Source of the DNA: Lamellibrachia satsuma
Lineage: Eukaryota; Annelida; Polychaeta; Sabellida; Siboglinidae
DNA: 64,000 nt
Direction of reading: 5' to 3'
Assembly: GCA_033239005.1 (NCBI GenBank)
Contig: BSQZ01000034.1
Location: 4,044,501-4,108,500, forward strand
The notes below the pieces were generated by a model. The model saw only the letters and a list, made by a program, of their open reading frames with translations. It ran no database searches and was not told where the DNA came from. The translations under genes were made by a program, and so were the position numbers. Positions 11,810-27,604 of this stretch are shown here, in pieces; the stretch's first letter is position 1; each line of letters starts with the position of its first letter.

Positions 11810-13450
11810 CTTATTGATGCACTTTCTTTAGGGTGTTTTCTTATGTTAAATGTGACACCCAAGCTTGGTGCCAAGGGAATATTTCCATTCGTTCGCACTA
11901 TGCGCCTGCAATTGTGCTGCTAGATGCAAATATTCAACGAAGGTGTCACAACCAACATTTAGCTGCGTGTGAATGTGTCGAATCCAGTTTGCTTTATATA
12001 ATTCATTATGTCAAGTGCGTCAGAAACAACCAGACCGTTGCTGCATCTTTTTTCTCCTCGCTGTCTTACTGGCGTCGTCACATGAGTCGCGGGTAGGATT
12101 GTTGCATTTGATAGAATGAAAGCCATTCACAAGTGTTCACGCCCCAATCTCAAAAGCATACATCCACCCTGACTACAACATGCATATATGTGTGATATGA
12201 TGTGGTGTAGTGTGTGTATTGTGGTATGGTGTGGTGTGGTGTGTGTGTGCTTGTGGGGTGTGTGTGCGTATGCGGGGGGGGAGAGGGTGGGTGTGCGTGT
12301 GTGTGTGTGGGAGGGGAGTTACGTGCGTGCGTGTGTGCGTGCGTGTGTGCGTGCGCGTGCATGCGTGTGGTGGTATGACCTGAATGCGCACCAGTAATTT
12401 AATGAGCGAAACAAATAATATTTGTTGATAAAGACGTATGTGAATGATGCTGTCATTCCTTAGCAGCATGCAGTGGCTGCTGTCACAAGACTACCCTGTG
12501 TTATTAATTGTAATACAATAGGTAATATTGCCTGCAAATTCCGACACTTCGTCCAGTGACGTAACAATGGAACCTTTGGATCAGATCAGAATTCATTCCG
12601 CGGAAATTCAGACATACACCATTCAGACATACTAAATACTGATACTCGCTCAAAAGCGAGACATGCGTAATTTCCCTTATGCATCAAACTCGCCACTGCC
12701 ACAGCTTGATTGCAAGTGCAATACGAACGAATGGCGAAGCGTTTCAAGCAATATGGTGGCTAGACAACGCCATTGTTGTTTACAACTTATTACGCCACTG
12801 TAGCTGTGCACTCGAGTAATGTTACATAATTTCAAACAAAACCAATGTTATTGTGTTTCTAGTGAAATGTTGATACAAATACTATCCTCAATTGTAAGCA
12901 ATTGAAATTGAGATTTTTTGACAAACAGTACGAATTTACTAAATGAAATAAATGTGCAAACTCTGCACATCAGATGTAAGTTGTGGCAGGATTGCGTGGA
13001 TGTGGATGTTAAATTGGTTTATTTAAAATGACATCTATAAAGTTGTCTTGTTTTAATGACAAGTGGTTAATATCGCATTTGTTTGTCGCAAATTATGGAT
13101 GGCTTGTTATACTTTTTAATTAGCGTTTGCATAGTTGTGAATATCTGCTCATGGAAAAGCGAGAACATGTTCAAGAAAAAGCAAGAAGATACAACCTCCT
13201 CCACTCAACTTTCATCGTGTTTTTAGCGTTCTTGGTTGTTTTTATCATGCTGTTTTACGGGTCGCCATTTTGATGTGCCGTTCTCTTTGGCAATGAATGC
13301 ATGTGCGTGAAAAAAATGTGACATGAATCGAGACCACAGAAACGAAACAACATGTACCTAGAAAGAAAGCATGACCAAAGGAAAACGAGGCATTTCCCGC
13401 CCGAAAGTCTTCATGTTGACACCTATGCGTTTGAAGCTGTTGATGTATGG
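11810..13450. repeat. Long non-coding interspersed repeat R1, copy 2
   Basis: Aligns along most of its length with 21570-23290. Shared blocks are the TTTCCATTCGTTCGCACTA segment, an internal TG/GGGG/TGCG tract (12190-12365), the GACCTGAATGCGCACCAG segment, AAATTCCGACAC, ACTAAATACTGA and the tail with TAGCGTTCTTGGTTGTTTTT. No open frame is conserved between the copies, so this is a non-coding mobile or satellite-like unit of about 1.6 kb. Confidence 0.75.
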
Positions 13451-13506
13451 CAGGCCGATAGGGCCATCAACGCGGTAAAAGTTACGCGTTGAATTATTTC
13501 TTAACT

Positions 13507-13626
13507 CGTTGAGTTATCAACCAATGAGGATTCGGAGAAATTAACGCGTAGAGTTATCAACCAATGAGAGCTCGAATAAATTAACGCGTTGAGTTATCGA
13601 CCAATGAGGACTGGGAGAAATTAACC
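13507..13626. repeat. 40-bp minisatellite with CCAAT in every unit
   Basis: Three consecutive units, period 40 bp, each containing CGT(T/A)GAGTTATC(A/G)ACCAATGAG and ending near AAATTAACG. A degenerate start of a fourth unit precedes them. Confidence 0.85.
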
Positions 13627-13639
13627 CACAGTCGCAACT

Positions 13640-13870
13640 TTATCTCGAAAGCGGAGATAAACTGGAAGAGTACATTGATATGTTGCTTTCGTCCCTGGAG
13701 TTGCATCTCGGCCGGAAAGTACTGGAACATCATGTGGTCTAGAGCACCAGCGCGAACGTAGTTCACGTTCTTCGTGTCGACGCCCACTGATTTGTGCATT
13801 TTAATAGATTTGTACACATGCTCTCCTGGCGGGTGATACAGTGGGCCCTGAAGAGTTTCGTCGTGGCGTC
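13640..13870 (-). CDS. Possible exon or gene fragment, unrecognised
   Basis: The minus-strand frame stays open from about 13870 through the minisatellite edge and has non-repetitive, protein-like composition (H-P-P-G-E-H-V-Y-K-S near the start, then a run containing M-M-F-Q-Y-F-P-A-E and N-V-L-F-Q-F-I-S-A-F). I see no convincing acceptor and cannot assign a family. It may be a fragment of a transposon or host gene, or a chance frame. Confidence 0.25.
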
Positions 13871-14157
13871 TGCATTGTCTCGAACATTTTGCATCAGCGC
13901 ATTAACTCCGTTTGCCATTTAGCAGGCGAAGAACGTTATTTAAAACAACATATTATCACTCAACCACAAGGGTAGTACGTTCACGTCTGCATTCGCAAAA
14001 TGAGTATTAATAAAATATTAAAGGAATTGAAAAAATATATTTGATAGTCCATCCCATGGAAATAGTATAGCCGAGTTGTAGAATGTGATCTGATTAAGAG
14101 CGTTTAGGCGGGGCGTACAATTTATTAAGAGTCAGAACACCTGCAGCTTCTCAGTCC

Positions 14158-14240
14158 ACTACCGTCACCTGCAACAAGTGCGGCCGAGACTGCCGCGCCA
14201 GAGTGAGGCTATTCAGCCATACCAGGCTATGCGTGAAACA
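14158..14240 (+). pseudogene. LINE C-terminal zinc-finger fragment
   Basis: Reads T-V-T-C-N-K-C-G-R-D-C-R-A-R followed by L-F-S-H-T-R, the Cys-Cys-His type finger near the end of LINE ORF2 proteins, related to the degenerate one near 6010-6070. No reverse transcriptase remains next to it. Confidence 0.55.
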
Positions 14241-14439
14241 GAGTTGCCCACCATGGCGCAAACCATAGTATATTCAAGAAAGAATGCCAACGGAAAGTGA
14301 ATTATATACTGACACGATAACATTATTTGCGGACGATTCAGCACGCGTTGTAGTGGATACATTATCGTTCTGACAACGCTACGTGTCGTATCACACGCTC
14401 CAGTAGTGGCGCTCCTCAACGTATCATTACAGTCTAAAC

Positions 14440-15345
14440 TTGATCATCAATTCAAAATGAACATTTCCGGAGTGGTATAGAGAAGTGGTTGGCTGGGATA
14501 CGGTCATTGTTGTTATGAATTATTGCGTCATTGCAACACGCAAATGAGTAACGTAAGATAGTTTTTAAAACATCGGACGGGTTTGTGTTTCTAGACACAT
14601 GTTCATTACATATACTATCCACAGTTGAATGCAATTGAAAAAAAAGGAGTTTAAAAAGGATGTGCAGAATCTACACATCAAAGTTGTGACAGTTGTGAAA
14701 TGGTCAGTGGCGCCACCAATGGGGAGTTTGGTGTCTTACATCAGCAAACTCCCCGACACTGTCGCCACTCAGCATATCACCACTGCCACTTGATTTGAAA
14801 TTCAAAATGGACAGTGCGGAATGGTTGTTGGCATGGCAACGCGATTGTTATTTACGACTTGTTACGTCATTGCAACTGTGCATTTGAGTTTGCGTAACAC
14901 AGTTTCAATAAAAAAACGAACGTTATATTGTTCCTGCACACATTTCCAACGCAAAACACCATCTATAATTGTATGCAATTGGAATTGAGAGATTCATTGA
15001 CAAAAATGAGGAGTTTACCAATTGAAATGGCGAGGTGAAGAATCTGCACATCAAATGTAAGTTGTGGCATTGGTGAAATCGTGAATTACATTACATTCAC
15101 TGTGTAGCGCCACTGGGAGGAAGTTTGGTATATCCGTCGACGCATGTAGTGTTATATTGTACACCAGAGGCTCCACTAGTTACGTCGCGTAGCATCTATT
15201 CATTAACACATGTTATCGAGCTCTCTTCGTCCAAGAACAACCTCTCACTTCCACTGTATGGGTTGTGTTGTGGGCGTGTAAAGCAAATTCAACTCAGTTT
15301 ATATTGGCAAACTTGATTAATAATGGTTCAGGTATATATGCAAAT
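14440..15345. repeat. Interspersed repeat R2, copies 2 and 3
   Basis: Two head-to-tail related units, about 14440-14760 and 14780-15345. The second matches 6110-6600 closely through TATCCGTCGACGCATGTAGTG and the terminal GATTAATAATGGTTCAGG, after which a 50-bp duplication of the GTAATGGTTCAGGTATATAT end leads into an (AT)n array. Confidence 0.65.
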
Positions 15346-15364
15346 GTATCAGTAATGGTTCAGG

Positions 15365-15524
<160 letters not shown>

Positions 15525-16129
15525 AGTGGGGAAGATGCCACACTTAAGGAAATATGTCCCAAAAATGTCTCATGTGGATGAAATTTTACAAAAATACTTA
15601 TGTATGGCATTGCTACCCCTAACTACTTATGGTAAAATAATGATTACCTGTATTAACTGCCCAACTATGATGGGAAAAGAAAATGAAAAAATTATTTAAA
15701 ACTGGCGTCTTTCCCACTAGTGCTGGTAAGATGCCACCAACACAGGGGCAAGTTGCCACGTATGAAAACGAGATCAATCAGAGAAGGAATGCTTCGACAA
15801 TAAACTTTGATCAATTAAAATCGGGGCAGAACTAAAGAATGCAATAATTTTGAAATCTTTTTACTTTTTACTTTCTTAAAAAATCAATAAAAGGGTGCAA
15901 ACATATATATTTTCATACAAGTTATATAAAGAGAATGTAGTAGTTATTGTTTCAGGAAACTATATTCAAAATCGAATCAGTTAATAATTTAAGGATGAGA
16001 CTACAGACACACTCACATACACACAGTCATGCAAGCACACATAAGCACACAGACTGGTAGGCTAAATGAATCGTATGGTTAGCAAGTGTAACTTATTTAT
16101 TACGTCATCAACAAGAACAAATTGAGTAA

Positions 16130-17830
16130 GCTTAAGCTTTCAAAATATAAGTACATTTAAGCATAATTTCCGCAGGTTTGTTTCCATATGGCACAATCCT
16201 CATGCATCCAACGATGACAACCTGGACACTTAACCCAATCACATTTCGGTCCATTCTTGTCGTATCGCATGTTGCACAAAGGTTGCTGTCTTCGCCTGTG
16301 TCAACACTCGTATTTTCATCGTCCAGAAGATTTCCCGTGTTTTCAGGTCGTTTCTTGGCTCTCTTTGTGTGAACCGTATTCTCCAATGCCTTTTTCATTT
16401 GCTTTATTCGCTTTTCTTCACGGTAATCTGGTGATGCGAGAATCGCTGAATGTTGCTTACGCAGGTGGCTTGGTGCATAGGAATTGCTGGAATCGAACCA
16501 ACTTCCGCAAATGATGTAGACGGTTGAGGTTCAAGTGCATGATTTGCTCTGTTTGGCGTGGCTCTTGATGGTGCAGGGTCATCTGATGAGGAAGTTGATG
16601 CCGCTTGTATTTGGCTGTTTGGATTTGTTGCTACTACTTCCACCTGATGTCCATTGGCTTGTACTGTTGCATTGTCTGCAATTGCATGTGCCTGCTGTGG
16701 TATTGATTGTGGATTGTACGGATAAATACCACACGCCCGAAAACCTGCACCCGCTATCACCGCAGTTGCAGCGAGCACCCATGCCGAGTTTAGAAGATTG
16801 CCAAAATGATATCTTCTCAGTCGCTTTCCAGCGTTACCGTGAACCCAGGTTAGAACAGCACGCTGCCAGTAGGTCTTTAGTGGCTTGAATAACGACCTAT
16901 ATCATGGTTGCAGATAATGCATTGTGTGACTTGGGAGGCACAGAAGCATAATGTGATTTGCATGTGCATGGTCAAGTACAGCTACATCAGAACAATGAGA
17001 GCTATGGCCATACAGAATGAGGTGAACTTTACAATTCTCTCTCCGTGGAACAAACTTATCTGTCATCCAACCCAAGAACAGATCCACATTAACGTTCGAA
17101 CGCATCCCGCTTCCTTTTCCCTTTGAAGACGCAACATGGTGGAAGAAACTTCCTTTCTTAATTACAACACGCAATGACACTGATTGTTTCTCCTTTTTCA
17201 GCTGATGTTACGCGGTGGACGTCTCTTACACCTTTGGTGGTGGTAATCTTTTGCGGAGTGTTGTTTAGCTGCATGCCACTTTCATCTATGTTATATATTT
17301 GTGCAGGATGATTCACGATGCCAGTCTCTTGGTACACAGTCCGAAGCAATTTGAAGTAATCATTAACCTCCTCTCGGCACATCCCCATGCGACGCGCATT
17401 TGAAATACCTCCAGCCTTGCGTATACTCAGTTTTGGGTGGCGTCGCATGAAAAACGTCATCCAATCATGGCCTCACGTTCTTTACTAAAACGATGTGCTA
17501 AGCTACTGGTCTCAGCAAATGTGTAGGCTAAACGACGGATCACTCTTTCGGTTGGTAGATAACCTACTTCCCAAAGTTGCTGAATGTAAGTTACGAAGTT
17601 TCGTTCATGTTCAGGGCCCAAATTACCCCTAGGAACAGGTAACCCTTTCACAAGATGATGGTGTGTAATCCGTCTTTGTAGTGTTCTATAAAGTATACCA
17701 AATATATTTGCAGCAGCCCACATAGACACTCTTCCTGCTCTGTCTTCTTTCGCAGCATGAAGTAAACTTTCCTCAGACCAGGCGGCACGGTTACTTTTTT
17801 CACTGGTAGTTTCTGGGCATTTCCTGCAAT
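16130..17830 (-). pseudogene. DDE transposase relic of the pogo/Tigger (jerky-like) type
   Basis: Read from 17830 downward. First comes a helix-turn-helix-like start with A-A-A-N-I-F-G-I-L-Y-R-T-L-Q-R-R (17720-17650), then a segment like the CENP-B DNA-binding region, then the DDE core with Y-N-I-D-E-S-G-M (about 17290). A second core segment has H-S-S-H-C but Tyr where the catalytic Asp of the G-H-S-S-H block is expected (about 17020). G-F-R-A-C-G-I-Y-P-Y-N-P follows near 16740. The C-terminus near 16210-16290 carries a Cys/His finger reading K-C-D-W-V-K-C-P-G-C-H and W-M-H-E-D-C. Frameshifts and stops separate the parts, so it is inactive. Confidence 0.75.
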
Positions 17831-17909
17831 TAATTAATCAATCTGTCAGCCCATATAAGGGACATTGATAACATTACTGCTACCTAGTTATCTCATAAGA
17901 CATGTTTGT

Positions 17910-18120
17910 TTAAAAAAAGGATTTGGGAAACCGGGGCTAGAAGAAACAGGGCAGGTTGTAACAGTGGGCCTAATAACAACAGTTGTGATCCAGTGTTATT
18001 CACCAGGTATTATAATCATGCCTTGGTGTTATGTCTCTGTCATGCCATACCAGAATTTGCAGCAATTGCAGAAGTATGCCATATTTAATGTTTTTGAGGG
18101 GTCAAACTAAAACTTTAAAT
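17910..18120. repeat. Dispersed repeat, inverted partner at 62870-63050
   Basis: The segment from GGGGCTAGAAGAAACAGGGC to GGTCAAACTAA matches the reverse complement of 62870-63050, including TGTGATCCAGTGTTATTCAC. The 62870 copy retains a GGGGAGACTGGGG end like the pogo-like element's right terminus, so both are probably fragments of that family. Confidence 0.75.
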
Positions 18121-18816
18121 TGCTTGAAGATTTCTTATAGTATCTTACATGTGTAGCACTTTGAACTACCTGCAGATAAGAAGTCACGAGGAGGTCAATA
18201 TTTAAGAGGGCTATGATGCCTAAAGAGAATAGTCCACGCTTTTTGTGATATATTGAGGAATGTATAGTATGTGCATGTGCGGTAGGCTGTAACACAGTGA
18301 ACAATGTGATCATCATCAACGGGTGAATATCGTACTAAAGCTGGTACAACAACATCAGCTGCAAGGAACTAAGAGATGTTCATGTAGCGTCATTTGCCTT
18401 GTATCCCTTGAGAAAGGGGTATACATGTGTCTTCACAAAATGCGTGTGGTAGCAAGACATAAATAAACAGAACGTATCTTACATGTGCAACCTAGCTGCA
18501 TATTATCATCATGAATAGCCGATACTTCATTAATTTGCCCCATTTATTATACAACTATTGGTGATACAAATTACCCCGAAGTGTATTACACCTTACCGTG
18601 ATGTGAGACAAGTTCTGACAGCTTTGATAAGCCAACATTTCATAAAATTCGTGAATGAGACACAATACAAATAAATGAATGAAGACAATACCAACCAATG
18701 GAGGAGTTATGTCTTTCCAAATTAGCATGGTTTCACTTTCCATTTACTTAATGTCATTTACTACAAGTGACATAATGCTAACATTGTTACAACCAACCTC
18801 GGTCTCCCCTACGTAG

Positions 18817-20099
18817 AACTGCTTTGAATGATGAAAGGGCCTTTTAATTATGTCTAATGTGTACAGTTGTTTTATAACGTTTTATCATGTTTTATATATT
18901 ATACGCCGAACATTGTACACAATCTCACATTTATTGTATTATTTATAACTATATCACTTTTAAATATACATTTACTTTCATAAATATCATGATATAAAGC
19001 GCCATTGAGCACTCAGTGAATATGGCACTATATAATGTTTTTATTAGTATAACTTAATTAACTTAACTTATAATTAATATATGGAACGGTGTCCATTTGT
19101 TTTTTAAACTCATGTTTGGGAACTTTTCACAAAATTGTCTTGTTACGATAGCAAGCAAACTGTTTCATTGGCTGATCCGACGTGTGCTTTCACATATCAC
19201 GAATCCAGGATTTCATCGATTCGTATTTGGTGTGAAGGACGTCGTAGTGCTTTGTGATCCGTTTTCTTCTGAGAAACAAAACCAATACGTCCTTCTTTTC
19301 AGTCATTATTTTCTTACTATATGTATCATTTAAATTTCAGTACGTTTCTCCAAGTGTTGTCTCCACTTCCACTAGAAACTGACTCAACACGAATATGCGT
19401 GAAATGAAACAGATAATAATTGCATTTGGGTGGGAATAGGTAGCGTTGCACAACATTCTAACGTTCTGCCTGAACTGGATAATAACATACTCTGAACACA
19501 GAGCTACAAGCGCCCTGTTGTTGACGCGTCTACATTGACTGTCATTGCCAGAGAGTATTAAATGCTGAAAAGCTCAACTTTTGTTCAAGGCTGTAAAGGG
19601 ATTGATCCCAAACTACATGTACCAGCTATTCTAGCCTGTTTCGGATGTTTCAGCAAGAAAAAACGAATGATTATATTTAAATATATCTTTACTGCATTTT
19701 TGAAATATAATCTGATTTGTTATTATATAATCTTACGGGGTACTGTATCTACTTGTATATTTATCTTTTATACTCACGACACTTAGGAAAATAACATTTA
19801 TATTTAATTAGGCATCGTAAATATATGCATATTTTATACCAATGTCGCGAACACCGATGCAATTCAGGTTGTATATATTAATCAATCAATCAATACGTTA
19901 TTCCAACACACAATTACGATACAATAAATGACAACAAGTTAGTAACAAAATGTGCATAAAAAGTGAATACTTTGTTGAAGAATACAAAAGTGTGAGTTGG
20001 AAATGGGGTGAGCAGAAGTGCAATACTTATCTATGGTTCACCCCGTGGCGTGTTAAGCCGTTAACTCAATTGATACGTAATTATATATTTGCATTATTA
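18817..20099. other. Gene-free stretch
   Basis: AT-rich; several short open frames but no recognised domain, splice-site pair or repeat structure. A short (ATCA)n tract lies at 19880-19895. Confidence 0.4.
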
Positions 20100-21063
20100 C
20101 AACATGTAACAATTGAACATTGCTGCTAAATAAATTGTGACTAATACGTTGCAATAATATCTAACTTGTAGCACTTTTTAAATGCCTGCACGATTCTACA
20201 AGTGGTCATGTTTCCATTAAGGGAGTTCCATAATCTCCCTCCATATATGGAGATGCACATTGATTTTGCATTAGTACGGAAGCGAGTTATACAGAATGAA
20301 TCTTTCTGTCTAGTACCATATACAGACACATATGGTTTTAAAAAAATTGCAAATTACTTGGTAATTCATTATGAAAAGCCCTAAACATAATAATAGCTGT
20401 CTTGAGCTTAACTAAATCTACAGATTTTAGAACGCTTAATTGTTGTGCTCGTATGTTCCAGACGTTTTACTCCACAAACTAACCGAATTACTCGTTTCTG
20501 TGATATAGTAATGCCATGAATGTTTGTGGCGTAGGTGTTTCCCCACATTTCACAGCAATAACTTAAATGTGGTAGAAACAAAGAACAGTATAATATATAT
20601 ATATTCCATTTCGATCAATGAGACAATTTGCCTTATAAATAACTGCTGTAACTTTCGACAGTTTTAATCTGACCTTATTTATTTGATATTTCCAGTTTAA
20701 AGATTCATCAATATGTACACCTAGAAATTTCATTACACGTACTCTGGTTATTTGTTGATTATTAGTGAACAGATTAATTTCAATATCAGGCGGACGGTTC
20801 CGGAATATCATGTAATTTGTTTTTGACAGATTCAATGTTAATTTATTCACAGCAAACCATATAGCCAATTTGGCAAGTATCCCATTTATAGTGCCTTGTA
20901 TTTCTTTAAAATTATTACCAGCACAAAATATATTTGTGTCATCCGCAAAGAGTATAAATTTAGCAAGTTTTGATTCGTTACAAATATCATTAATATAGAG
21001 TACAAATAGCTTTGGACCTAAAATGGATCCCTGAGGTACCCCACGTGCTAGATTTAACAGCTC

Positions 21064-21064
<1 letters not shown>
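20100..21064 (-). pseudogene. Jockey/CR1-like LINE reverse transcriptase relic
   Basis: From 21064 downward the minus strand reads [21 protein letters not shown] (the catalytic pair is intact), L-N-L-S-K-T-N-Y and M-K-F-L-G-V-H-I-D, typical of RT domains 4 to 7. After a stop near 20570 the C-terminal region continues in broken frames to about 20140, including a G-R-L-W-N-S-L-N block. The N-terminal half is absent: the (AT)n array at 21066 starts just upstream of the G-V-P-Q-G block. Confidence 0.85.
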
Positions 21065-21384
<320 letters not shown>

Positions 21385-21569
21385 GATAAGCTATGCGGAA
21401 TTTCTGGATATTTGAGAGGAAACATCATCGTTATTTTCGTGGGATCGCAATACGCGTGTTGAAATTGATTTGATGGAAATACGGATTATATTCCGATTAG
21501 ATGCGCTAACGCAACGTTGTTACATTTCAAACGTCTGTTGAGTTATTAATTCGTTTTATTCCGAAATGC

Positions 21570-21950
21570 GTTTGTAGGCGTTAAACGCGGTCCTGCCATG
21601 GAAGTAATGTTTCAAACAATGGCTGACTGATGCACTTTCTTTGGAATGTAACAAGGTTTGCCTGTGTTAAATGTGACACACAATCTTGCTGTCAACGGAC
21701 AATTTCCATTCGTTCGCTCTACGCGCATGCAATTGTGGTGCTCGATGCAATTATTCAACGAAGGAGCCACAACTGCCAGTTGCTGCGTGGCAATGTGTGT
21801 CGAACCCACTTTGATTTATATAATTAATCCTGTCTGCTGCGTAAGTAGATAATGTGTGTCAGAAACATCCAGGCCGTTGCGCTGTATCGTTATTATCTCC
21901 TCGCTGTATTCCTTAGTTCAACTTCTCACACTGGCGTCGCCACATGAGTC

Positions 21951-22047
<97 letters not shown>

Positions 22048-23290
22048 TGGGGAGGGGTAGGGATGCGTGCGTGCGTGCGTGTGTGCGCGTGCATGCGTGC
22101 GGTGGGATGACCTGAATGCGAACTAGCATTTCATGAGCGAGCACGAGCAAGTATAATGCATAATGTTTTGTATTAGGACACTTTTACATATTACTATTTT
22201 ATGAGAAATATGATATATATATATCACATTTAGGAATAGGGACGTGTCGAAACACATAAATCTATCCAACATGTTGTGTTGGATTTGTTTAAGTGTTATG
22301 GACCAATTTTTCTCGAAAGGTGATTTCACATAAATCATATTATTCAGTTCGAGAAGCGTCTACAACTCGTCTGACCGTATTCTATGAGTTGGTTGTTATT
22401 CGCAGAAATAAATTTAAATGGTTATGGTCATGGAAAAATAATGTTGGTTGATACAGATGTATGCGAATGATGCGGCTATTCGTGGTGTGCTGTCATAGAA
22501 ACTACCTAATGTTAGGAACTGTAATACAATGCACGACATAGCCTGGAAATTCCGACACCTCATCTACTGACGTAGCAATCGAACTGTCGGATCACAATTC
22601 GCTGCGCGGAATTTCAGACATACACCAATCAGACATACTAAATACTGACACTCGCATTACTCAACTGGAAGACGTGCCTTATGCACCACACTCCCCAACG
22701 GTGGCGCCACTCACCACATCATCACTGCCTCAACTTGAGTATACATGTAAAATGAACTGAAACGATAGGGTAGCTGGGCAATGCCATTGCTGTTTACAAC
22801 TTGCTATGTTATTGCAACTGGCACTTGAGTAACGTAACATAGTTTCAAAGAAAAACGAACGTTATTTTGTTTCTAGTCAACTGATTAATACAAATACTGT
22901 CCACAGTTGTATGCAATTGAAATTGAGATTTCTTTGACAAACATCAGGAGTTTACTAAATGAAATAAATATGTGCAAAATCTAGACATCATATATAAGTT
23001 TTGGCAAGATTGCACGGAGGTTGGCACGTGGTATTGAATTATCAATCACAAGTCTTTATACTTCCGGTTTAACGAGTTCTGGCTAATTTATTTTTTATTT
23101 CGCGGGCTTTTCACATGCTAAGTTGGTTTATTTTAAATGACATATATAAAATGTTCTTGTTTTAATGACAAGTGGTTTGTATTGCAGTAGTTCAAATTGT
23201 AGACGGATTGTTGTAATTTAAACGTTTGTATAGGTATGAACATCTGCATATGGAAAAGCGGGGAAATGCTCGCAAAAAACGGAAAACACC
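21570..23290. repeat. Long non-coding interspersed repeat R1, copy 3
   Basis: The longest readable copy of the family. It has a GGCGTTAAACGCGGTCCTGC-type start, an internal (TG)n tract (21955-22044) followed by GGGGAGGGG and TGCG repeats, then the AAATTCCGACAC, CAGACATACTAAATACTGA and ATTGTATGCAATTGAAATTGAG-like blocks, and a tail ending at an (AT)n array. Confidence 0.75.
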
Positions 23291-23292
23291 CT

Positions 23293-24487
<1,195 letters not shown>

Positions 24488-24493
24488 GAGATG
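24488..24493. other. Target-site duplication, left copy (GAGATG)
   Basis: The six bases immediately outside the left terminal inverted repeat are identical to 37471-37476 outside the right one. Six bases is the known duplication length for Polinton integration. Confidence 0.92.
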
Positions 24494-24684
24494 AGTAGTA
24501 GACGTAAGTTTCTGAGTAAGCAAATCCGGTGCCCATGTGTCTGAACGACTTCCGGTTGCGCGCGCAGCCAATCAGAGCACCCCCTGACGGTTGTAGGAAC
24601 ACCACAAACCGTGCGCAACGATCCCCTAGCGGCTGTAGGAGTACCGAAAGATAACCAGTAGCCATCGATAGTGGACATAGGAAC
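24494..24684. repeat. Polinton left terminal inverted repeat
   Basis: 191 bp matching the reverse complement of 37282-37470 with two or three substitutions and two small indels, the latter clustered around 24620-24635. Similarity stops sharply after GTGGACATAGGAAC. Confidence 0.95.
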
Positions 24685-26894
<2,210 letters not shown>

Positions 26895-27449
26895 ATGAAT
26901 CGTCCTATACACTTCAGAGGCGGTAACAGTTATCTGTCCAATTTCTACGTGTGCAGGATACATGTGTGGAATAGAGAATTTAACACTGTTGAAAGCGCGT
27001 ACCAGTGGCGTAAATGTATGCAACATGTTGATTTGCATACAGCAGATAAAATGCTAGCCAGGCGCACTGGTCTACAGGCGAAATACCTCAGCAAGAGCAT
27101 TCGAGAGAAGGTGCATTTACGCGCAGAATGGAACAAACAGAGATATTCTGTAATGTATGCGTTAGTCGCTGTTAAATTTCGCGATCCAACCCTACGTAAA
27201 CGACAGTTAGACACACGGGAAGTTGAATTGAAGGAGTGGGTAAAGAGTCGGGAAGGATACTGGAGTGCACTGACGTACAGTGGTCAAGCAGGTCAGAACA
27301 AGCTTGGACAGATACTTATGCGAGTACGCGAGTTCATTCGAATGCATCAGAATCCCCCCACAGCGAAACGATGGCCATATGTAACGCGAGTCGATCACAA
27401 GACCGGTGGACAAAGTACAACGCACTGCCAGACACCCGGCGCACAATAG
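26895..27449 (+). CDS. NADAR (YbiA-like) domain protein
   Basis: 184 residues. The full NADAR fold signature is readable: L-S-N-F-Y at 14-18, F-x-T-V-E-S-A-Y-Q-W at 29-38, a Trp at 79, V-M-Y-A-L at 86-90, K-F at 94-95, a Leu-x-T-R-E block near 105-109, Y-W at 122-123, and the terminal Q-N-K-L-G-Q-I-L-M-R-V-R at 134-145. Family members are N- or O-glycosidases acting on ADP-ribose-linked or riboflavin-pathway substrates, and some bacterial ones remove ADP-ribose from guanine in DNA. In this element it is the first gene and is followed by an RPA-like ssDNA-binding protein, so a role in removing ADP-ribose marks from element DNA or nucleotides is an inference. The start ATG at 26895 is the first in frame and the frame is intact. 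I know of no standard Polinton gene of this kind. Confidence 0.85.
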   Translation: MNRPIHFRGGNSYLSNFYVCRIHVWNREFNTVESAYQWRKCMQHVDLHTADKMLARRTGLQAKYLSKSIREKVHLRAEWNKQRYSVMYALVAVKFRDPTLRKRQLDTREVELKEWVKSREGYWSALTYSGQAGQNKLGQILMRVREFIRMHQNPPTAKRWPYVTRVDHKTGGQSTTHCQTPGAQ

Positions 27450-27510
27450 CGACATCACGCGCGCGGCCAACGGTGGAGATAAGATTGCGCGCCACAGGCA
27501 GTAGGAGGCC

Positions 27511-27518
27511 TATATAAA
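27511..27518 (+). promoter_or_regulatory. TATA box for the RPA-like gene
   Basis: TATATAAA lies 87 bp before the ATG at 27605, in a GC-richer setting (GGAGGCC before it). A start site about 30 bp downstream would give a 5' leader of roughly 60 nt. Confidence 0.6.
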
Positions 27519-27604
27519 CCGAGCGTACAGTTAACGATTCACACAACTGCTCTCCGATCATCCAGCACAAGTCTAATCGTTCGTCAGCAGCAACAGCAGA
27601 AGCA

